64,000 bases of DNA from Sulfitobacter sp. 20_GPM-1509m (GTDB lineage: Bacteria > Pseudomonadota > Alphaproteobacteria > Rhodobacterales > Rhodobacteraceae): contig NZ_JIBC01000005.1 of assembly GCF_000620505.1 (NCBI RefSeq), positions 186,001-250,000 of the forward strand, given 5' to 3'. Under the pieces are notes generated by a model. It was given only the letters and a program-made list of their open reading frames with translations. It did not search any database and had not been told where the DNA came from. This document shows, piece by piece, positions 8,261 to 17,766 of the stretch. The position numbers were made by a program, and so were the translations under genes. Positions within the stretch are counted from its first letter, which is position 1. Every line of letters begins with the position of its first letter.

Positions 8261-8289
8261 GGGGCGCTGCACGGCGCCCCTTTTCTTTT
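8261..8289 (+). terminator. Rho-independent terminator of asd
   Basis: GGGGCGC (8261-8267) and GCGCCCC (8274-8280) form a 7-bp stem with a 6-nt loop, followed at once by TTTTCTTTT. It lies 28 bp after the asd stop and separates asd from the DUF4139 gene. Confidence 0.88.
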
Positions 8290-8339
8290 GGGCGCTGCTT
8301 TTGCACGCTGGGTCTATTGATTTTCAAAAGGTCCCCGAT

Positions 8340-9989
8340 ATGCGCTTTGCCATTTTAGCCCCCGCCGTTTCCCTGTCCGCGCTGCTGGCCCCGCTGGCCC
8401 TGTGGGCCGACACGCTGACCGTCGACAGCGCGCCCAGCGCCGTGACCGTCTATCCCTATGGTGCGCAGGTCACGCGCACGGCCAAGGTGACGCTGCCGCA
8501 GGGCACCCATGACCTGGTGCTGCCCGACCTGCCGCAAAACGTCGATCCGGGACGCATTTCGGTCAAGCTGGCGGGTGCGCAATTGCAGTCGGTGTCGTTC
8601 CGCGACCGCAACCAGCCCCCGGGCCCCGATCAGGACACACCCGAAGTGACCGCCGCGCGGGATGCGTTGAAGGCGGCGGAAACCGCACTGAATGCGTTGG
8701 ACGACCGCATTGCGCTGGCGCAGGTGGCCGTGCAGGCGGCCAAGGCCCAGACAGATTTCCTGACCGCGCTTGGCACCTCCGAGGCGCTGCCGATGGATGT
8801 GGCGACCCTGCGCGAGCTGGCGCAGATGATCGGGGATCAGACCCTTGTGGCAGGTCAGGCCGCCGGACAGGCGCAAACGTCGATCCGTATCCTGATGGAA
8901 GAACGCAAGGACCGCACCGAGGATGTGGCCGACGCACAGGCCGCGCTGGATGCCCTGCTGACGGCCGATCAGGACCGCACCCGCCTGACCCTGACCGCTA
9001 CCGCGCAGGCAGCGGGCGAGGCGACGGTCGAGGTCAGTTATCAGGTGGATGATGCGGCATGGGCGCCTGTCTATAACCTGCGCCTGACGACGGGCGACAC
9101 GCCGTCTCTGGAACTGGAACGTGGCGCTGCCGTGCGGCAGTTCAGCGGCGAGGATTGGGGCGACGTGTCTATGACACTTGCAACGGTCCAGCCCAGTGGC
9201 CAGACGTGGCCCGGCGAAATCTATTCCGAGCTGCGCCGTATCGAAGACCCGGCCAAACCCAAGGCCCGAATGAACGCGGAAGCCGCCTTGGGGGCAGCCG
9301 CCGACATGGCACCGCCCTCGCCTGTGCCCGAGATGATACAGGAACCCGCCATGGCTGTCGCCATGCTCGATGGCCCCAGCGTTCAATATGCCTTTCCCCG
9401 GCCTGTCAGCGTGGCGAACGGTGCCGACGACGTCCGTATCGCGCTGGACAAGATCGACTTTGACGCCGACGTCTACGCCCGCGCGGTGCCGCTGAGCGAC
9501 AGCGTTGCCTATCGTATGGCGCGCATGACCAACACCACGCAGGAACAGCTGCTGGGCACCGACCTTGCCACCGCATTTGTGGATGGGCAGATGGTCGGGC
9601 AATTCAACTTTGCGCCCGTCGCACCCGGTCAAGAGGTCGATATTGCCTTTGGCCCCATCGAAACCCTGCGCCTGAACCGCGTCCGCCTGAACCGCAACGA
9701 AGGCGACCGGGGCATCATATCGCGGTCCAACGAGATCACCGAAGCCACGCGCATCGACATCGAGAACACCGGCACGAAACCGTGGCGGGTCGAATTGTTC
9801 GACCGTGTGCCGGTGTCCGAGCAGGAAGACCTTGAAATTGACTGGAGCGCGCAACCTGCACCCACAGTCACCGACCACGAGGACCGCAAGGGGGTTCTGA
9901 TGTGGGACATGACCGTGGCGCCCGGCGACGAAGCGAATGTGACGCTGGAAGTGGACATGAGCTGGCCCGAGGGGAAAATCCTGCGCTGA
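8340..9989 (+). CDS. DUF4139 (MuiA-like) secreted protein
   Basis: A 549-residue exported protein. It has a signal peptide of about 22 residues (MRFAILAPAVSLSALLAPLALWA), an N-terminal beta domain (VTVYPYGAQVTRTAKVTLPQG...) typical of DUF4140, a helical alanine-rich segment at about 95-205 likely to form a coiled coil, and a C-terminal DUF4139 beta domain (VEVSYQVDDAAWAPVYNLRL to the end). Family members include the so-called mucoidy inhibitor A; biochemical function is unknown. The ATG at 8340 follows the asd terminator directly; upstream in-frame sequence overlaps asd and lacks a signal peptide. It is probably periplasmic or outer-surface. Confidence 0.82.
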   Translation: MRFAILAPAVSLSALLAPLALWADTLTVDSAPSAVTVYPYGAQVTRTAKVTLPQGTHDLVLPDLPQNVDPGRISVKLAGAQLQSVSFRDRNQPPGPDQDTPEVTAARDALKAAETALNALDDRIALAQVAVQAAKAQTDFLTALGTSEALPMDVATLRELAQMIGDQTLVAGQAAGQAQTSIRILMEERKDRTEDVADAQAALDALLTADQDRTRLTLTATAQAAGEATVEVSYQVDDAAWAPVYNLRLTTGDTPSLELERGAAVRQFSGEDWGDVSMTLATVQPSGQTWPGEIYSELRRIEDPAKPKARMNAEAALGAAADMAPPSPVPEMIQEPAMAVAMLDGPSVQYAFPRPVSVANGADDVRIALDKIDFDADVYARAVPLSDSVAYRMARMTNTTQEQLLGTDLATAFVDGQMVGQFNFAPVAPGQEVDIAFGPIETLRLNRVRLNRNEGDRGIISRSNEITEATRIDIENTGTKPWRVELFDRVPVSEQEDLEIDWSAQPAPTVTDHEDRKGVLMWDMTVAPGDEANVTLEVDMSWPEGKILR

Positions 9990-10290
9990 GCGGATGTGCG
10001 CATCACAAAGCTTACCCCGCTGTTAACCACGGTCAGGCTGAGCGGCCGAGAAAACGCAAGGCCGGTGGATTTATTCTGCCCGGTACATTCAATGTAAGAT
10101 ACTGACTTTTATGAATTATTTGAAAATCGCACAAACTACCTGCGCTGTTTAACGATTGGCGCAAACAATCCTTAATACCTGTCAGGCTATGGTGTTTCTG
10201 TCGACGGATGTAACGCATTGCGACGCAAAACCATCCTGCTGACACCGGCCGCCCGTGTGGGGACATGGGACAACGGCCACAGGCAAATAC
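9990..10290. other. Gene-free, AT-richer stretch
   Basis: About 300 bp without a credible gene after the DUF4139 stop. The part from 10060 to 10200 is clearly richer in A and T than the surroundings (for example TTTTATGAATTATTTGAAAA). I see no tRNA and no convincing promoter pair; it may contain the upstream control region of the structured element that follows. Confidence 0.5.
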
Positions 10291-10362
10291 GGCTCCGGGG
10301 GGAGCTGACTTCTACCGCGGCTCCGGGGGGAGCCGACATCTACCGCGGCTCCGGGGGGAGCC
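10291..10362. repeat. Tandem 28-bp repeat, each unit with a hairpin
   Basis: Units start at 10291, 10319 and 10347. The first two are complete (28 bp, differing at two positions) and the third keeps only the first 16 bp. Each unit begins GGCTCCGGGGGGAGC(C/T), so it can fold as GGCTCC-GGGG-GGAGCC (the first unit lacks the last pair), followed by GAC(T/A)TCTACCGC. The 28-bp period is not a multiple of three, which argues against coding sequence. Function unknown: a variable-number repeat or protein-binding array. Confidence 0.75.
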
Positions 10363-10439
10363 CACCAGCCGGTGCCGCAAAAGCGCACTTGGCGAAAGCC
10401 GCCACTCGCGGACGCGCTTTCGAACCATAGTTCACATGC

Positions 10440-10632
10440 CTTCAATCAAAAACGATGATTGTCAGCTGCCATATCGGTTCAGGGGTGGACCGGCGCCGGC
10501 TGTTCAAGGTCAGACCCAGGGTACTGCGGCGGTTGCTTTGCGCTCCGCCGGGTGCAGTCCCCGAACGGGCCGGACGCGCATGGAACACAAATTCAAAAGC
10601 GGCGATGCTGTAGGAGGCATCGCCGCTTTTTT
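10440..10632 (+). ncRNA. Candidate structured non-coding RNA (6S-like?)
   Basis: The segment folds into a long rod. CCGGC (10496-10500) pairs with GCCGG (10569-10573), GTTC (10502-10505) with GAAC (10563-10566), GGG (10519-10521) with CCC, ACTGC (10523-10527) with GCAGT (10554-10558), and GGCGG (10528-10532) with CCGCC (10545-10549) around a 12-nt loop. One side carries a large unpaired bulge (10506-10518). A strong terminator hairpin ends it. A rod with an asymmetric central bubble and about 190 nt length recalls 6S RNA (ssrS), but no decisive sequence signature was recognised and the 5' end is unknown. Confidence 0.35.
10595..10632. terminator. Strong bidirectional terminator
   Basis: A 14-bp stem (AAAAGCGGCGATGC, 10595-10608, with GCATCGCCGCTTTT, 10617-10630) has an 8-nt loop. 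On the + strand it ends in six T; on the minus strand it is followed by TTTT (complement of 10595-10598). It can end the minus-strand carbonic anhydrase transcript as well as any + strand RNA from the preceding region. Confidence 0.88.
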
Positions 10633-10640
10633 CATGGGGT

Positions 10641-11300
10641 TCAGATTGTCGAGACCGGCAGGAATTTCTCGTCCTGGTGGTTGTAATATTCCAACCCGCC
10701 CTCGCCGATGTCCATCCACAGCCCGTGCATCGTCAGCTCACCCGACTTCAGACGATCGGCCACAAAGGGGAAGGTCAGCAGGTTTTCGAGCGACGCTACA
10801 ACCGCGTGTTTCTCAAGCTGCTGGATCTGCACCTGCGGGTCTGTCTCATCCGCGACCAGATCGTATTTCGGGCGCAGAATGTCCATCCAGCGACCGACAA
10901 AGCTGGTTTTTTCTTCCAGTTGGGGGGCCTTGCCCTGGCACATGTCAAGGCAACCCTGAACACCACCACAGTTCGAATGGCCCATCACGATCAGATGCGC
11001 CACTTTCAGAACGGTTACCGCGTATTCGACCGCGGCAGATGTGCCGTGATGGTCGCCGTCCGGCTCGTAAGGGGGGACAAGGTTGGCGATATTGCGGTGG
11101 ATAAAGAATTCGCCCTGATCTGCACCAAAGATCGAGGTGACGTGCACGCGGCTGTCACAGCACGAGATCATCATTGCACGCGGGCGCTGCCCTTCGTTGG
11201 CCAAACGGCGGTACCAGGCCTGATTGTCGGCATATCCGGTGGCTTTCCACCCATTATAGCGTTGCAGCAGATAGCTGGGCAGTGGCTTCACATTATGCAT
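10641..11300 (-). CDS. can: Beta-class carbonic anhydrase
   Basis: A 219-residue zinc enzyme interconverting CO2 and bicarbonate in the cytoplasm. The beta-CA motifs are present: MISCCDSRV near residues 40-48 (zinc Cys and the Asp-Arg dyad) and VMGHSNCGGV with the zinc His and Cys, about 60 residues later. GGLEYYNHQDEKF lies near the C-terminus. The start MHNVKPLPSYLL is chosen because homologues begin about here; the longer in-frame start would overlap the divergent gene at 11476 and has no matching sequence. It ends close to a strong terminator. The symbol is the general one for bacterial beta-CA; orthology to E. coli can is assumed. Confidence 0.92.
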   Translation of the reverse strand: MHNVKPLPSYLLQRYNGWKATGYADNQAWYRRLANEGQRPRAMMISCCDSRVHVTSIFGADQGEFFIHRNIANLVPPYEPDGDHHGTSAAVEYAVTVLKVAHLIVMGHSNCGGVQGCLDMCQGKAPQLEEKTSFVGRWMDILRPKYDLVADETDPQVQIQQLEKHAVVASLENLLTFPFVADRLKSGELTMHGLWMDIGEGGLEYYNHQDEKFLPVSTI

Positions 11301-11475
11301 ATGTAACGGTCCTCTCACTTGAGCCTCGGGGCGGGTGAGGCCCGCGATACAGCGAATTGTTCTGAATTTCGAGAGAAAATCGTCCCCCGCCCCACCGCAT
11401 GTCAACCAAATGCAAACCCCTAAAGCCCTAAGGTGCGCAAAGGGCCGTGGGGGTCCATCAAGGGGTGACCGAGAC

Positions 11476-11856
11476 ATGAGCTATGTGACAAAAATCAATC
11501 CATCCGAACCTGTGGCCGTCAACAACGACCGGCTGGGTGCGCTTTATGCGCAAATGGGCGAAGTTTCCGCCGAAGACATCCTGTGCCGCGCCATGGAAGA
11601 ACTGGCGCTGCGCATGTCGCATTGCGAGCGGCTGTTTCGCACGGACGATCATGCGGGCCTGCGCAAAAGCGCGCGGTCGCTGATCGCCATCGCGGAACAG
11701 ATCGGCATGGATGTGCTGGCCCGGGTGGCAGGCGACGTAACCTATTGCATCGACCGCAAGGACACGGTGGCGCTGGCCGCGACCGTGAACCGGCTGATGC
11801 GCACCGGCGAAGGGTCGCTGACGGCGGTCTGGGACCTGCAGGACATCACGCTTTAG
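11476..11856 (+). CDS. HPt-like helical protein lacking the phospho-His
   Basis: A 126-residue protein, all helical by composition. Residues 38-115 follow the pattern of a histidine phosphotransfer (HPt) domain: DDHAGLRKSARSLIAIAEQIGM where HPt proteins have DxxxLRRxAHxLKGxAxxLG, then DVLARVAGDVTYCIDRKDTVAL for the second half. The residue that would be the phosphorylated histidine is arginine (LRKSAR), so it cannot act as an ordinary phosphorelay step. It may be a binding module or inhibitor. Assignment is by pattern only. It is divergent from the carbonic anhydrase and upstream of the aminopeptidase by 69 bp. Confidence 0.65.
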   Translation: MSYVTKINPSEPVAVNNDRLGALYAQMGEVSAEDILCRAMEELALRMSHCERLFRTDDHAGLRKSARSLIAIAEQIGMDVLARVAGDVTYCIDRKDTVALAATVNRLMRTGEGSLTAVWDLQDITL

Positions 11857-11925
11857 GTCAGGCAGGGCTTGCGGGCCGCCACAGGCCCGTTAGGTTGTGC
11901 GCAATCTCCTAACAAGGTTGCGCAC

Positions 11926-13313
<1,388 letters not shown>

Positions 13314-13317
<4 letters not shown>

Positions 13318-14093
13318 CCGACCGTCGCAGCACGCCCAATCCCGCGTGGGTCGACAGCAGCGCACCGGCGCAGATCGGTGTGGCGCTGGTCGACCTGCTG
13401 GACGCGCCGAACGGCATCCGCGACCGGCAGTTGATCTATGGCGATCCGGTGACGGTACTGGGGGCGCAGGACGGGCACAGCTATGTCCGCGCGGACCGTG
13501 ACGGCTATATCGGTTTCGTGCCCACCGCGGCGCTGGCCGAGGCCACGCCACCCACGCACCGCATCATCGCCCGCGCCAGCCACGCCTATGCGCGCGCCGA
13601 CATGAAATCGCCCGACCGCTTGGCGCTCAGCTTTGGCAGCCGTCTGACGGCGCTTTCCGAAACACCGAAGTTCATCGAAACCGCTGCAGGTTTCATTCCC
13701 AAACAACACATTGCGCCCGAAGGGCAATGGCACGACGATCCCGCTGCCATTGCCGCGCTCTTCCTCGGAACACCTTACCTGTGGGGAGGCAACTCAGGCA
13801 CCGGCATCGATTGCTCGGGCCTTGTGCAGGCCGCCTGCCTGGCCTGCAACATCCCCTGTGACGGAGACAGCGACCAACAGGCCCGCAACCTTGGCATCAC
13901 CCTGCCCGAAGGCACCCCGCCCCAGCGCAACGATCTGTTCTTCTGGAAAGGTCACGTCGCGCTGGTCTATGACGCCAATACGCTGATCCATGCCAATGCC
14001 CACCACATGGCCACAACCTTCGAACCGATCAGCGACGCGCTGGCCCGTATCGAAAAATCAGACGGTCCGCGCACTGCGCACAAACGCCTCTGA
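13314..14093 (+). CDS. NlpC/P60 family peptidoglycan endopeptidase
   Basis: A 259-residue protein with a bacterial-SH3-like N-terminal region (about 20-130: DPVTVLG...YVRADRDGYIGFVP) and a C-terminal NlpC/P60 cysteine peptidase. Catalytic residues are Cys167 (GTGIDCSGLVQAA), His214 (WKGHVALV) and a third polar residue near His226. The family cleaves gamma-D-Glu-diaminopimelate bonds in murein peptides (C40 peptidase, dipeptidyl peptidase VI type). No signal peptide is present, so the enzyme is probably cytoplasmic and acts on recycled murein peptides, which fits its coupling to an aminopeptidase. Confidence 0.9.
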
Positions 14094-14097
14094 ATTC

Positions 14098-14150
14098 ATC
14101 TTGCCAATAAACTCCGGGGGAGGCGCACAGCGCCGGGGGCAGCGCCCCCA
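14098..14150. repeat. Dispersed intergenic repeat, copy 1
   Basis: Shares the core CATCTTGCC...TAAACTCCGGGG...GGGGCAGCGCCCC with copies at 47161-47199 and 55372-55425 (the middle copy lacks the left part). All three sit immediately before the stop codon of a minus-strand gene, here DUF2794. On the minus strand the GGGGGCGCTGCCCCC part can form a short hairpin, so the element may work as a 3'-end or termination signal. Confidence 0.6.
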
Positions 14151-14165
14151 CACACGCGTGCGGTC

Positions 14166-14513
14166 TCACTCAACCGCGCGGATCAGCTTGCGCTCCAGCA
14201 CACGCAGTACGGTTTTCAGGTCCGCCCCGCGCCGCAAAATCTGCCCGTCCATGCCGATCACCGCGTACATGCCTTGTTTGCCCCGCAGTTTGGGGCGCTT
14301 TTCAATGCGGTACATCGGATGTTCGGCAGTGCGCCGGAACACGGAAAACACGGCGACGTCGCGCAGGCAGGAAATCCCGTAGTCGCGCCATTCGCCCGCC
14401 GCCACCATCCGACCATAGAGCGACAGGATCAGCGCCAGTTCAGGCCGCTGGAACGCCACCTGCGGGCTGGGCATCTCGCGCAGATTGACGGGGGGTGGCG
14501 TGTGCAATGTCAT
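14166..14513 (-). CDS. DUF2794 protein
   Basis: A 115-residue protein beginning MTLHTPPPVNL and carrying the conserved FQRPELALILSLYGRMVAAGEWRDYGI core and the tail RRGADLKTVLRVLERKLIRAV. DUF2794 is a small family nearly restricted to alphaproteobacteria; I know of no assigned function. The downstream ATG (14511-14513) was chosen because the family starts with this sequence; the upstream in-frame Met residues would run into the paaI leader. It is divergent from paaI, 113 bp apart. Confidence 0.85.
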   Translation of the reverse strand: MTLHTPPPVNLREMPSPQVAFQRPELALILSLYGRMVAAGEWRDYGISCLRDVAVFSVFRRTAEHPMYRIEKRPKLRGKQGMYAVIGMDGQILRRGADLKTVLRVLERKLIRAVE

Positions 14514-14626
14514 GCTATAACAGTTGCGTTGAAAACTGCGCAAATCAAGCCCCTTCAACGGCATGAGACTTGAAAGTGTTACAGTTTGCATGCAACCTGA
14601 CCGAACTTGGAAACATGAGGTAATCC

Positions 14627-15067
14627 ATGACCCCGCAAGACCGCGCCGAACGCAGTGCCCGCGAGATGCTGCAAGGCGATACCGCCAGCCAGACGCTGGG
14701 CATGACAATCACCGAAATCGCACCGGGACGGGCCACCCTGACCATGCCGGTGACCGACGCCATGTTGAACGGGCACGGCATTTGCCACGGCGGCTATATC
14801 TTTACGCTGGCCGACAGTGCCTTTGCCTTTGCGTGCAACACCTACAACCAGCGCACCGTCGCGCAGCAGAACCAGATCACCTACCTGGCCCCCGGCCAGC
14901 CGAACGACACGCTGACCGCCCGCGCGGTCGAAGTGTCGCGCACCGGGCGGTCGGGCATCTATGACGTGACCGTGACCGCCAGCGACGGCACCGCGCTGGC
15001 GCTGTTTCGTGGCCTTTCGCGCACGATCAAAGGCCAGATTTTCCCTGAGGAGGAGGGCACCACATGA
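14627..15067 (+). CDS. paaI: Phenylacetyl/hydroxyphenylacetyl-CoA thioesterase PaaI
   Basis: A 146-residue hotdog-fold thioesterase. NGHGICHGGYIFTLADSAFAFAC at 48-70 contains the PaaI active-site Asp63 and the His/Gly loop. PaaI hydrolyses ring-hydroxylated phenylacetyl-CoA derivatives and rescues trapped CoA during aerobic phenylacetate breakdown. The assignment is strengthened by the next gene, paaK, whose ATG overlaps this stop by four bases. The rest of the paa pathway (paaABCDE, paaG, paaZ) is not in the window. Confidence 0.92.
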   Translation: MTPQDRAERSAREMLQGDTASQTLGMTITEIAPGRATLTMPVTDAMLNGHGICHGGYIFTLADSAFAFACNTYNQRTVAQQNQITYLAPGQPNDTLTARAVEVSRTGRSGIYDVTVTASDGTALALFRGLSRTIKGQIFPEEEGTT

Positions 15068-16365
15068 AAGACCTGACACCGGACAAGGCCAGCCTTGATC
15101 CGATCGAAATCGCTTCGCGCGATGAAATCTCGGCCTTGCAGCTTGAGCGGCTCAAATGGTCACTGAACCACGCCTATACGAACGTTCCGCACTACAAAAA
15201 GGCGTTTGATGCGGCGGGCGTACACCCCGACGATCTGCACAGCCTGTCGGACCTATCCAAGTTTCCGTTTACCGTGAAACAGGACCTGCGCGACAATTAC
15301 CCCTTTGGCATGTTCGCCGTGCCGCGCGAACAGGTCTCGCGCATCCATGCCTCGTCGGGCACCACGGGCCAACCCACCGTCGTCGGCTACACCCGCAACG
15401 ATCTGGATGTCTGGGGCAGCGTCGTCGCCCGCAGCCTGCGCGCCTCTGGCCTGCGCCCCGGCGATCTGCTGCACAACGCCTATGGTTACGGCCTGTTCAC
15501 CGGCGGTCTGGGCATCCATCTGGGTGCTGACAAACTGGGCCTGTCCACCGTGCCAATCTCGGGCGGCATGACACCGCGTCAGGTGCGCCTGATCGAGGAT
15601 TTCAAACCCGACGGCATCACTGTCACCCCTTCTTACGCACTGTCGATTCTGGACGAGTTCAACGCGCAAGGTCTGGACCCGCGAGACTGCTCGATGAAGG
15701 TCGGCATCTTTGGCGCCGAACCCTGGACCAATGCCATGCGCCGCGAGATCGAGGATGCCTTTGATATGCACGCGGTCGACATTTACGGCCTGTCCGAAAT
15801 CATGGGGCCGGGTGTTGCCAACGAATGCGTCGAGACCAAGGACGGGTTGCACATCTGGGAGGATCATTTTTATCCCGAGGTGATCAACCCCGAAACGGGT
15901 GAACTGGTCGCTGACGGCGAACAGGGCGAGCTGGTCTTTACCTCGCTGACCAAAGAGGCGTTTCCGATCATCCGCTACCGCACCCGCGATCTGACGCGCC
16001 TGCTGCCGGGTACCGCGCGCAGCATGCGGCGGATGGAAAAGATCACGGGCCGGTCGGACGACATGATCATCCTGCGCGGCGTCAACGTGTTCCCGACCCA
16101 GATCGAGGAATGCCTGATGGCCACCGCCGGACTTGCGCCCCACTTCCAGATCGAGTTGACCAAACCGGGACGGATGGACCAGCTTTGCGTTCTGGCCGAA
16201 GTGGCGGACGCATCGGTCCTGGGTGACGCACGGGACGCGGCGGCCAAGGCGCTTTCGGACCGGATCAAGCAGATCATCGGCATTTCGGTCAAGGTGCAGG
16301 TGTCCGACGTGGGCGGCGTGGCCCGATCCGAGGGCAAGGCCGCGCGGATCATCGACAAACGGTAA
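15064..16365 (+). CDS. paaK: Phenylacetate-CoA ligase
   Basis: A 433-residue AMP-forming ligase that activates phenylacetate to phenylacetyl-CoA, the first step of the aerobic hybrid pathway. The P-loop-like motif IHASSGTTGQPTVVGYT at 94-110 and the DIYGLSEIMGPGVANEC motif are both typical of PaaK, as is the C-terminal GRSDDMIILRGVNVFPTQIEE hinge. The length matches the family. Translation is coupled to paaI by ATGA overlap. The pathway also supplies precursors of tropone-type compounds in roseobacters, but nothing here addresses that. Confidence 0.95.
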   Translation: MKDLTPDKASLDPIEIASRDEISALQLERLKWSLNHAYTNVPHYKKAFDAAGVHPDDLHSLSDLSKFPFTVKQDLRDNYPFGMFAVPREQVSRIHASSGTTGQPTVVGYTRNDLDVWGSVVARSLRASGLRPGDLLHNAYGYGLFTGGLGIHLGADKLGLSTVPISGGMTPRQVRLIEDFKPDGITVTPSYALSILDEFNAQGLDPRDCSMKVGIFGAEPWTNAMRREIEDAFDMHAVDIYGLSEIMGPGVANECVETKDGLHIWEDHFYPEVINPETGELVADGEQGELVFTSLTKEAFPIIRYRTRDLTRLLPGTARSMRRMEKITGRSDDMIILRGVNVFPTQIEECLMATAGLAPHFQIELTKPGRMDQLCVLAEVADASVLGDARDAAAKALSDRIKQIIGISVKVQVSDVGGVARSEGKAARIIDKR

Positions 16366-16373
16366 TTGGCTTG

Positions 16374-16398
16374 GGGGCGCAGTTCTGCATTGCGCCCC
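16374..16398 (+). terminator. Possible terminator after paaK
   Basis: GGGGCGCA (16374-16381) pairs with TGCGCCCC (16391-16398) across a 9-nt loop, 8 bp after the paaK stop. No T run follows, so it is weak as an intrinsic terminator. Confidence 0.4.
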
Positions 16399-16458
16399 TG
16401 AACCCGCTACAGCCTGTCAGGCTGGGTATGGAACGAAAGCTTTAATTCGCGCGCGACG

Positions 16459-16878
16459 TCAGCGCAGATCCGAGACCGTGCCCACCGGATACACCAGACA
16501 GGGATCAAGAAGGATCTGCGTGTCGGAATAGCGGTTATAGCCGCCCGCAAACATGATCTCCTCTCCTGTGATTTCCTGCGGGGCATAGGTGACGCACATG
16601 ACCTGTATGCCCTCGGGCGCGCACATGATCAGATAGGCAAGCGCTCCGTCCCAATGGTTTTCGATGATCGCGCCCGTGATGTTCATTGTGATCCTGCCGT
16701 TGTAGTCCGGCACGCGATCGATCCAGTTCGCAATGGTTTCGCAGGTTGCCGGTGTCCCAAAGCCTTCGCCCTGTCGAAACGGGCCATCCTCATCAAAAAG
16801 TGGCGCATCGTCAGCCAGAATAGGCGACGCCAATAGCGCCAAAACTCCGATGATTGCCGGAAAGCAGGTGGACTGCAT
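16459..16878 (-). CDS. Secreted protein of unknown function
   Basis: A 139-residue protein with a signal peptide (MQSTCFPAIIGVLALLASPILA, cleavage around residue 22). The mature part carries four cysteines (ATCETIA, LIMCAPEG, VMCVTYA, LDPCLVY), which probably form two disulfides in the periplasm. No known domain is recognised. The start is set by the signal peptide; the open frame continues upstream without a plausible N-terminus. It is convergent with paaK. Confidence 0.65.
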   Translation of the reverse strand: MQSTCFPAIIGVLALLASPILADDAPLFDEDGPFRQGEGFGTPATCETIANWIDRVPDYNGRITMNITGAIIENHWDGALAYLIMCAPEGIQVMCVTYAPQEITGEEIMFAGGYNRYSDTQILLDPCLVYPVGTVSDLR

Positions 16879-17067
16879 GTTGTGCGTTCTTTGCGGTTGA
16901 GGGGTGGATTTGCGAATCCGGTGACCCGAACGTTTCTGTGCCTGAATGTTAAGAGCAGAGGCGGATCGCTGCAAATGTGGCATCCGCCAAGTTCCGCCTA
17001 TTCCGCGTGCCGCAACCAGTCATGCTGCGGGGACCTGTTTCAGATGCAACGGGGTTGTCCACTCCCG

Positions 17068-17685
17068 TCACGCACCATAGCGCGCCATGAACATCTCGAC
17101 GGCGCCGGTCACAACGCGGTCGATGTCCTCTTGGGTCACGCCGTCCATGACGCCAAAGATCAGACGTGGCCACAAATCGGCCTTGCACAGTTCACCGAAC
17201 TGATCGGCGGCCAGTTGCATGTCGTCGATCACCAACTCGCCCCGCGCCACGGCGGATTCAAAGTAGCGAATCAACTCAGCCTTCATCACCATCGGACCCG
17301 AGGCATAGAACTGTCGGCCCAGATCGGGGAACCGTTCGCTTTCTGCCACACAGATGCGGAACATCTGCCGACCAAAGGTCGAGGTCAGAAAGGCCAGCAA
17401 ATGCCGCGCCGCCTGGTCCAGAACCTCGCGCGGATGGCCGCAACTGTTGATCATGTCCACCGCGGCTTGCGACTGACGCCGACATTCGCCTGCGGCGACT
17501 TCCATGAACAACAGCCGCTTGTCCGGGAAATAGCTGTACAGCGTCGCCTTGGACACGCCCGCCACCTTGGCGATCTGGTCCACGCTGGTGCCTTCGAACC
17601 CGTCCACCAGGAACACCGACCGCGCACCTTCAAGAACCTGATCGAACTTGCGGCCTTTGCGGATGGTGGAACTGTATGTGTTCAT
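17068..17685 (-). CDS. TetR/AcrR family transcriptional regulator
   Basis: A 205-residue repressor. Residues 15-60 form the TetR helix-turn-helix (GTSVDQIAKVAGVSKATLYSYFPDKRLLF), and the rest is a ligand-binding domain of the AefR/AcrR-C type (TFGRQMFRICVAESERFPDLGRQFY). It is divergent from mbfA with 144 bp between the starts, so it may control itself and possibly mbfA. However, the palindrome at 17791-17809 matches an iron-response element better than a TetR operator, so the link to mbfA is uncertain. Confidence 0.88.
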   Translation of the reverse strand: MNTYSSTIRKGRKFDQVLEGARSVFLVDGFEGTSVDQIAKVAGVSKATLYSYFPDKRLLFMEVAAGECRRQSQAAVDMINSCGHPREVLDQAARHLLAFLTSTFGRQMFRICVAESERFPDLGRQFYASGPMVMKAELIRYFESAVARGELVIDDMQLAADQFGELCKADLWPRLIFGVMDGVTQEDIDRVVTGAVEMFMARYGA

Positions 17686-17766
17686 GAGACTCTTACCCTG
17701 GGTGCTCCAGATATAAACGGCTTGGTTCAGTTCGCACAGCACATTCCCGCAAGTCTTCACTTTTGC

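Noticed and set aside
10291-10362. Possible CRISPR array
   Set aside because: The repeats are directly adjacent without unique spacers, there are fewer than three full units, and no cas gene is present.
10218-10430. Small open frame of 70 codons through the tandem repeat
   Set aside because: It starts with TTG without a ribosome site, and the 28-bp repeat period breaks the reading frame between units.
10440-10632. tmRNA, SRP RNA or RNase P RNA
   Set aside because: The signature sequences of these RNAs (TPsiC-like GTTCGA, the GGAAGCA loop of SRP RNA, the GAGGAAAGTCC core of RNase P) were looked for and not found.
11857-11925. Possible separate small gene between the HPt-like protein and the aminopeptidase
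   Set aside because: Only 69 bp, no start with a ribosome site, and most probably the leader of the aminopeptidase gene.
14586-14595. TTGCATGCAA palindrome before paaI as an operator
   Set aside because: It is only 10 bp, of a kind common by chance, and has no second copy; it is not enough to propose a regulator site.
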